From the NCBI RefSeq assembly GCF_042685745.1, contig NZ_JBHUNT010000001.1:744001-808000 (forward strand): DNA of 64,000 bases, written 5' to 3'. The notes beneath the pieces were generated by a model. That model was not told the DNA's origin and made no database searches. It saw only the letters and a program-made list of their open reading frames with translations. The position numbers and the translations under genes are program-made. Origin of the DNA: Prauserella_A oleivorans (lineage in GTDB: Bacteria; Actinomycetota; Actinomycetes; Mycobacteriales; Pseudonocardiaceae). Below, in pieces: positions 58,941-64,000 of this stretch; the stretch's first letter is position 1, and every line of letters starts with the position of its first letter.

Positions 58941-59711
58941 ATGCTGATCGGCGCGCACGTCCGGGATGACGACCCGATCTCCGCGGCACGCGAGCGGAAC
59001 GCCGACGCGGTGCAGTTCTTCCTCGCCGACCCGCAGGGCTGGAAGAAGCCGCAGCCACACCCGCAGGCCGGTGAGTTCGGACCCGCCGGGATCGACGTCT
59101 ACATCCACTCGCCGTACGTGCTCAACGTCGCGTCGCTGAACAACCGCATTCGGATCCCGTCGCGCAAGACGGTCGCGCAGCATGCGGAGGGCGCGCGGGC
59201 GGTCGGTGCGAAGGGCCTCATCGTCCACGGCGGGCACGTCCGCAAGGGTGAGGACGCGGCCGAGGGCATCGCCAACTGGCGCAAGCTGTTCGAGCGGCAG
59301 GCCGAGCAGGGCGGGTTCGGGGTGCCGATCCTCATCGAGAACACCGCGGGCGGCGAGAACGCCATGGCCCGCGACCTGGACATGCTGGCGCGGCTCTGGG
59401 ACGCCGTCGGCGACTTCGGCGCCGGGTTCTGCCTGGACACCTGCCACGCCTACGCCGCGGGCTGGGAGCTCGACACCGCCGTCGAAAAGGTGCTCGCCAT
59501 CACCGGCCGCATCGACCTGGTGCACCTGAACAACTCCCGGGACCCGTTCGGTTCGCAGCGTGACCGGCACGCCAACGTGGTCGGCGGTGACGGCACCATC
59601 GAGCCGGAGCTGCTGGCCGCCGTGGCGAAGGCCGCGGGCGCGCCGGTGATCGTGGAGACGCCCGCGGAGGGCCAGGCCGCCGACATCGAGTACCTGCACG
59701 GGCTTGCGTAA
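58941..59711 (+). CDS. Endonuclease IV-like AP endonuclease / sugar isomerase-fold protein
   Basis: A 256-residue TIM-barrel metalloenzyme. It has the metal ligands typical of endonuclease IV: VYIHSPYVLN, IVHGGHV, ILIENTAGG, CLDTCHAYAAG, DLVHLNNSRDPFGSQRDRHANVVGGDG and VIVETPAE. Family members nick DNA 5' to abasic sites. Start ATG at 58941. A canonical nfo may also exist elsewhere. The downstream mannosyltransferase gene starts inside its last codons. Confidence 0.85.
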   Translation: MLIGAHVRDDDPISAARERNADAVQFFLADPQGWKKPQPHPQAGEFGPAGIDVYIHSPYVLNVASLNNRIRIPSRKTVAQHAEGARAVGAKGLIVHGGHVRKGEDAAEGIANWRKLFERQAEQGGFGVPILIENTAGGENAMARDLDMLARLWDAVGDFGAGFCLDTCHAYAAGWELDTAVEKVLAITGRIDLVHLNNSRDPFGSQRDRHANVVGGDGTIEPELLAAVAKAAGAPVIVETPAEGQAADIEYLHGLA

Positions 59712-61092
59712 CGGCACGACAGGGCGTGGTGTGCAGCCGGCCGTCGTGGTGCTGCTGTGCGCGGTCACGCTCGCCTTCGGGCTGGTCAACAAATACCGGT
59801 GCACCGGGCCCGAGTTCGACGACTCGGGTCGGAGCACCCCCGGTTACGCCGAGCGCAACTTCACCGACGTCTGCTACTCCGACATCCAGTTCCTGTGGCT
59901 CGGGCGGGACATCGATCGGCACACCTTCCCCTACGTGCACGGCGATCTGGTCGATGGAGCGCTCGTCGGCGGCGCGCTGGAGTACCCGGTGCTCACGGGG
60001 CTCGTCATCTGGGCGGGCGCGTTCTTCGCCGACACGGACGCGGAATTCCTGCTGCACTCGGCGTTGCTGCTGGCGCCGCTCGGGCTGCTGACGGCGTGGC
60101 TGCTCGCGGCGCTGGCGGGGTGGCGGGCCCTGTTGTGGGCGCTCGGTCCACCACTTGTGCTGTACGCGTTCCACAACTGGGACCTCGCCGCCGTGCTGTG
60201 TGCGGTGGCGGCGTTCTTCGTGCTGTACCGCGGCCGTGGGGCACTGGGCGCACGCTCGGGCTGGGCGGCGGTGCTGCTGGGCGCCGGTGCGGCCGTGAAG
60301 CTCTACCCGGCGTTGTTCGTGGTGCCGCTGGCGCTCTACGTCTATGCCGAGCGCCGCGGTGAGGCGCACCGGGCGCTGCGGATACCCGCGATCGCGGCGG
60401 GTACGGCCATCGCCGTGAACCTGCCGTTCGCGCTGGCCGGGTTCGACGGCTGGTGGGCGTCGTTCGAGTTCCAGGGGCAACGCTCGGTGGACGGCACGAC
60501 GAACTCGATCTGGTTCTGGGGCGTGCGGCACCTCTTCGCCGACGACGCGACGTTCCAGTCGTTCACCGGCGTCGCGTCACCTCTGCTCGTGCTGGGCTCG
60601 CTGGCGCTCGCTTGCCTGCTCGGGTGGCGGCGCTACCAGCGGGAGGGAAGCTACCCGTTCCTGCCGGTGTGCGCGGCCGCGTTGTGCGGGTTCTTGTTGC
60701 TGCACAAGGTGCACTCGCCGCAGTACATGTTGTGGCTGCTGCCGATGTTCGTGCTGGTGGCGGTGCGGTGGGGTTGGATCGTGGGGTATCTGGCCGCCGA
60801 TCTCGCGCTCGGCATCGGCCTGTTCCGCTGGTACGCCGAGGGCGCGGGGATCGCCGACGGGCTGGCCGCGCAGGCCGTGGTCGTCGGTGTATGGGGCCGG
60901 GCCGCGCTGCTGGCCGGACTGTTCGTCGCGTTCCTGGGTGCGCGGACCGTGCCCTACCGCGAGGGGCCCTACCGCGAGGGGCCCTACCGCGAGGGCGAGC
61001 GGACCACCACGACGTCGCGGGCGCCGTCGAGCACGCCGCCGAGCGGATCGTCGTCACCGGCCGTGCGCACCAGGTCTCGCGACGGCCGGTAG
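59704..61092 (+). CDS. GT87-like polyprenyl-phosphate mannosyltransferase family protein
   Basis: A 462-residue membrane protein with about ten spans. Shared features with the gene at 60984-62531 are VCYSDIQFLWLGRDIDRHTFPYV (DxxFLW), YPVLTGLV, FHNWDLAAVL, GAGAAVKLYPALFV, SPQYMLWLLPMF. These agree with the GT-C/GT87 family of mycobacteria (PimE-like). It probably adds sugars on the outer face using a lipid-linked donor. The TTG at 59704 overlaps the previous gene; GTG at 59731 is an alternative. The tail (YREGP x3 and a Ser/Thr-rich end) overlaps the convergent gene by about 109 bp. Confidence 0.75.
   Translation: MRNGTTGRGVQPAVVVLLCAVTLAFGLVNKYRCTGPEFDDSGRSTPGYAERNFTDVCYSDIQFLWLGRDIDRHTFPYVHGDLVDGALVGGALEYPVLTGLVIWAGAFFADTDAEFLLHSALLLAPLGLLTAWLLAALAGWRALLWALGPPLVLYAFHNWDLAAVLCAVAAFFVLYRGRGALGARSGWAAVLLGAGAAVKLYPALFVVPLALYVYAERRGEAHRALRIPAIAAGTAIAVNLPFALAGFDGWWASFEFQGQRSVDGTTNSIWFWGVRHLFADDATFQSFTGVASPLLVLGSLALACLLGWRRYQREGSYPFLPVCAAALCGFLLLHKVHSPQYMLWLLPMFVLVAVRWGWIVGYLAADLALGIGLFRWYAEGAGIADGLAAQAVVVGVWGRAALLAGLFVAFLGARTVPYREGPYREGPYREGERTTTTSRAPSSTPPSGSSSPAVRTRSRDGR
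60952..60996. repeat. Three tandem copies of a 15-bp unit
   Basis: CCCTACCGCGAGGGG repeats three times; the last copy ends in C. On the plus strand it encodes PYREG repeats at the end of the first mannosyltransferase. On the minus strand the last copy contains the TAG stop of the convergent gene (60984-60986), and the further copies lie beyond that stop. Confidence 0.9.
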
Positions 61093-62531
61093 ATCTCCCG
61101 CACCACCAGCACGCACAGCGCGATCACCGCGAGGTCGCGCACCACCACGGTGCCCAGGAACCAGCCCTCCGGCAGACCCTTGTTGTCGATGCCGAGGTAG
61201 TAGAACATCCGCGGCGCCCACACCAGCGCGTCGATGACCATCCAGGCGAGCAGCAGCCGCCAGCGCGGAATGGCGAGCACCGCGAGCGGCACCAGCCACA
61301 GCGAGTACTGCGGGCTCCACACCTTGTTGGTCAGCAGGAACGCCGCCACCACCAGGAAACACAGCTGCGCCACTCGGGGCCGCACCGGCGCGGTGAGTGC
61401 CAGGTAGGCCACGCCGGCGCAGCAGACCAGAAACAACGCGCCGCTGACCGTGTTCAGCCAGGTGGGGGTCTCGCCTGGGGCGAGCGGGCCGTCGAAGCCG
61501 ACCCAGCCGGTGAAGTACGAGACGACGTTGTAGAGCGAGTCGGGGTCCATGCCGCGTTCGGTGTTGAGCCGGAAGAACTCCGACCACCCCTCGCGCAGGA
61601 ACAGCATGAACGGGAGGTTCACGGCGAGCCAGGTGCCCGCCGCGGTCAGCGCGGTGGTGGTCCACGTGCGCAGCCGCCCCGCCCGCAGGCACAACACGAG
61701 CAGCGGACCGAGGAAGAACAACGGATACAGCTTGGCCGCGGCACCCAGCCCCAGCAGCACACCGGCCGCCACTGGCTTGCGCCGTGCCCACGCCAGCAGT
61801 GCGCAGGCCGCGAACGCCGTGGCGAGCGTGTCGAAGTTGGTGAACGCGTGCACGACGGCCAGCGGCGAGATGGCCACCAGCGCCGCGTCCCACGGTCTGC
61901 GGCGTGCCGATCGCGCCACTGCCCAGATGGTGACCAGCCAGGCGGCGGCCAGGAAGAAGGCGGTGAGGTTGAAGTACACGGCCACCGGTAGCGCGCCCGG
62001 CAGCCAGCCGGAGGCGGCGACGTCGGTCCATGCGTGCGTGAGCTTGGCGTTCACCCACTGGAAGAGCCCGGTGAGCACCGGGTACTCCATGTACCGCACC
62101 TGCTCGCGGTCGGTGCCCTCGTTCTCGACCCAGCTCGTGGCGTACGGGAAGGTGCCGCCGCGATCGAGTTGCTCGGCCGAGTAGAGCGGCACGACGTCGG
62201 AGTAACACATCGCGACGTACGGCCGGCCCGACCGCCAGTCCAGCTCTGCCTGTCCGTTCTCGCCGACGTACTGCTGGATGCAGGCGGCCTTGCCGAACCA
62301 CCCGAGCGTGAGCGCGACAACGCCCAGCAACAGCCCGACTCGCAGCGGCGACCAGAACCAGTGCCGGCCGACGGCGGCGTGCTCCCCCAGCGGCCCCCCG
62401 ATGGGGCGCGTCGCGGCCGCGACAGTGGGCTCGGTCCAGCTCGGGATCACGCGCTGTTCCGGATCCAGCGACATGGTCTCGGGCGTTGCCCCCGGCGAGG
62501 GAGCATGTTTATCGCTGGGCACGCGCCGCAT
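60984..62531 (-). CDS. GT87-like mannosyltransferase family protein (Rv0051-like)
   Basis: A 515-residue membrane protein with about eleven spans. Motifs parallel the convergent gene: MCYSDVVPLYSAEQLDRGG, MEYPVLTGLFQW, FTNFDTLATAF, GAAAKLYPLFFLGP, LNTERGMDPDSLYNVVSYF, KVWSPQYSLWLVPLAV. In M. tuberculosis Rv0051 lies between ponA1 and rpsF, as here, and is annotated as a probable mannosyltransferase. ATG at 62531 (MRRVPSD) is chosen; another ATG in MSLDPEQRV near 62474 may be used. The N-terminal 55 residues are cytoplasmic. Confidence 0.8.
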   Translation of the reverse strand: MRRVPSDKHAPSPGATPETMSLDPEQRVIPSWTEPTVAAATRPIGGPLGEHAAVGRHWFWSPLRVGLLLGVVALTLGWFGKAACIQQYVGENGQAELDWRSGRPYVAMCYSDVVPLYSAEQLDRGGTFPYATSWVENEGTDREQVRYMEYPVLTGLFQWVNAKLTHAWTDVAASGWLPGALPVAVYFNLTAFFLAAAWLVTIWAVARSARRRPWDAALVAISPLAVVHAFTNFDTLATAFAACALLAWARRKPVAAGVLLGLGAAAKLYPLFFLGPLLVLCLRAGRLRTWTTTALTAAGTWLAVNLPFMLFLREGWSEFFRLNTERGMDPDSLYNVVSYFTGWVGFDGPLAPGETPTWLNTVSGALFLVCCAGVAYLALTAPVRPRVAQLCFLVVAAFLLTNKVWSPQYSLWLVPLAVLAIPRWRLLLAWMVIDALVWAPRMFYYLGIDNKGLPEGWFLGTVVVRDLAVIALCVLVVREIYRPSRDLVRTAGDDDPLGGVLDGARDVVVVRSPSR

Positions 62532-62648
62532 GTTACAAGCGGCGCGGCGGTGGGTGCCCGTGCGTGGGCGGCGCCGCGGAGGAATTCAGGCGGACAGCAG
62601 ACGGGCGGGCCGTCCGCGGTCTCTGCCGCGAACGACCCACCCGTGCAG

Positions 62649-64000
62649 CTATGGAGCTGATGACATCTCTTCCTGCCTGGCGCCCTCCGGCTCCTCGTCG
62701 TCACCGGGGAACGGCCAGTTGTCGTCGGGTGGCCCACCCGGAGGCGTGACGTCGTCCGACTCGCTCTCCTCCGGAATGCTGGGTTCCGTCGGCGTGCTGG
62801 GTTCCGTCGGCGACGGCGGAGTCGTCGGCTTGGGCACCGACGAGGACGGCGTGGACGGCTCCGTCTCGCTCGGGGGCGTGTAGGTCGGCGTGGACGACGA
62901 GTCGTCCTCCTCCGGCACCACCGGCGCCTTGCCGATCAGTTCGACCTCGGGGAACGGCTCCTTCGGCAGATTCTCGTGGTAGGAGTCCATGAACTCCTTC
63001 CAGATCTCACCCGGCAGGCCGCTGCCGTAGATCCGGCCGCCGTCGGCGTCGCGGATCGGCTCGCCGCCGCCCGTGCCGACCCACACGGCCGTGGAGATCT
63101 GCGGGGTGTAGCCGACCATCCACGCCTGCGAGTTCTCGTTGACGTCCTTGGTGCCGTCCGGCGCGACGTACTGGTGCGTACCCGTCTTGCCCGCGCACTC
63201 GCGGCCGTCCGCGCACGTCAGCTCGGAGTAGCTGAGCACCGGCTCCAGCGACTCGGTGACGTTGCCCGCGATCTGTTTGCTCTTCTCCTCGTCGGAGGAG
63301 AACGCGGGCTCGCCCTCGGTGGCCGCCTTCGTGGTCTCGTCGAACAGCACCTCGCCGTCGGCCGTCGTGAGCTTGGCGACGAAGTGGGTGTCGCGCTTGA
63401 TGCCGCCCGAGGCGAACGTGGCGTAGGCACCCGCCATGTCGGTGGGCGTCACCATCGTGTCACCACCGCCGATGGAGATGTTGCCGTCGACGCTGCCCAT
63501 CGTCTCGCGGTCGCCGTGCTTCTCCGGGATGCCGGCCGCCAGCGCGGCCTCGACCACCGCCTTCGGCCCGACCTCGTTCACCACGATGTCGTAGAAGACG
63601 GTGTTGATCGAGCGCTCCATGGCCTCGGCGACCGTACATTGCGGACACTGGGCGTTCTCGGAGTTGCGGATCTCGGCGGCGCCGAACTTGCGCGGCGAGC
63701 TGCCGTCGTAGATCTCGCCGAGGCCCTTGCCGCGTTGCAGCAGCGCGACCAGGTCGAACGGCTTGAACGACGAACCGGGGTTGCGCTGGACGTTGCCCCA
63801 GTCCATCTCGTCGACGCCGGGCTTGTTCGGACCACCGTAGTAGGCGGACACACCACCGGTCTTCGGGTTGACGGCGACCAGGGCCTTCCGCAGTTCCTCG
63901 GGCTGGTCCTTCATCACATCGTTGACGGCCTTCTTGGCGAGAGTCTGGGCCCGCTGGTCGATGGTGGTGTAGACGCGGTAACCACCGGTCTGCACCTTCT
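62649..64000 (-). CDS. ponA: Class A penicillin-binding protein PonA (3' part)
   Basis: The C-terminal 450 residues of a bifunctional class A PBP, cut by the right edge (5' end missing). The visible transpeptidase domain has the SxxK site in NPGSSFKPF, the SxN motif in MERSINTVF and the KTG motif in CAGKTGTHQ. It ends in a Pro/Thr/Glu-rich tail with TEPSTP-type repeats. The upstream glycosyltransferase domain must lie outside. Order ponA-GT87-...-rpsF is as in mycobacteria (ponA1). Confidence 0.93.
   Translation of the reverse strand, partial: KVQTGGYRVYTTIDQRAQTLAKKAVNDVMKDQPEELRKALVAVNPKTGGVSAYYGGPNKPGVDEMDWGNVQRNPGSSFKPFDLVALLQRGKGLGEIYDGSSPRKFGAAEIRNSENAQCPQCTVAEAMERSINTVFYDIVVNEVGPKAVVEAALAAGIPEKHGDRETMGSVDGNISIGGGDTMVTPTDMAGAYATFASGGIKRDTHFVAKLTTADGEVLFDETTKAATEGEPAFSSDEEKSKQIAGNVTESLEPVLSYSELTCADGRECAGKTGTHQYVAPDGTKDVNENSQAWMVGYTPQISTAVWVGTGGGEPIRDADGGRIYGSGLPGEIWKEFMDSYHENLPKEPFPEVELIGKAPVVPEEDDSSSTPTYTPPSETEPSTPSSSVPKPTTPPSPTEPSTPTEPSIPEESESDDVTPPGGPPDDNWPFPGDDEEPEGARQEEMSSAP

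Noticed and set aside
1..64000. tRNA, rRNA, CRISPR arrays, insertion sequences, prophage genes or attachment sites
   Set aside because: None were recognised by eye. A tRNAscan, CRISPR finder or IS search would be needed to be certain, but no candidate stood out.

Overview
The window is the chromosomal replication-origin region of a high-GC actinobacterium. The likely family is Pseudonocardiaceae (Amycolatopsis/Saccharomonospora-like). The grounds are GC-rich codon use, the dnaA-dnaN-gnd-recF order, an oriC full of TTGTCCACA-type boxes between dnaN and dnaA, three TTTCACGTGAAA parS sites beside parA/parB, and a PE/PPE/EspG/DUF3558 type VII secretion cassette. No genome name is claimed.

Layout. 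1-5.1 kb, minus strand: recF (partial), gnd, dnaN, oriC, dnaA. 5.6-11 kb, plus strand: rpmH, rnpA, yidD, yidC, khpB/jag, rsmG, parA, parB, with parS sites in between. 11-27 kb: a Ddl-type ligase, an aminotransferase, a GNAT and a small unknown gene. Then comes the block known from Mycobacterium: cwlM, trxA, trxB, anti-sigma, sigM, murJ with a separate pseudokinase, DUF6049, Nudix, pcnA. Here the MurJ-pseudokinase protein that mycobacteria make as one chain is two genes. 27-41 kb: a TNT-toxin-like protein with an apparent immunity-like domain, YbaB, YqgE, an SdpI-like protein, leuS behind a candidate attenuator, TetR, rbsK, ptsI, a DUF1707 protein, a two-component pair and an AI-2E-type permease. 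41-46 kb: two exported proteins, one a 988-residue chain of about 14 chaplin-like repeats without cysteine. 46-49 kb: a LigB-type dioxygenase, a small membrane protein, and dnaB with a perfect LexA (SOS) box on its promoter. 49-54.3 kb: a type VII secretion accessory cassette with a recently duplicated or converted 320-bp block. 54.3-56 kb: rplI, rpsR, ssb, rpsF. 56-58.9 kb: three tandem exported proteins with C-terminal membrane anchors. 58.9-64 kb: an endonuclease IV-like gene, two convergent GT87-like mannosyltransferases, and the 3' part of a class A penicillin-binding protein gene.

How the genes work together. The core is replication initiation (DnaA, DnaN, DnaB, SSB), origin segregation (ParAB-parS), membrane insertion and translation (YidC, RnpA, ribosomal proteins), and peptidoglycan synthesis and its control (MurJ, pseudokinase, CwlM, Ddl, PonA). 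A SigM/thioredoxin stress module sits inside this core. Accessory surface and secretion genes lie between the conserved blocks, and most of the unusual observations come from them.

The strongest leads are the dnaB SOS box, the leuS leader, the cysteine-free chaplin-like repeat protein, the three tail-anchored paralogues, the TNT-like protein, and the duplicated type VII cassette. I saw no tRNA, rRNA, CRISPR array, insertion sequence or prophage.
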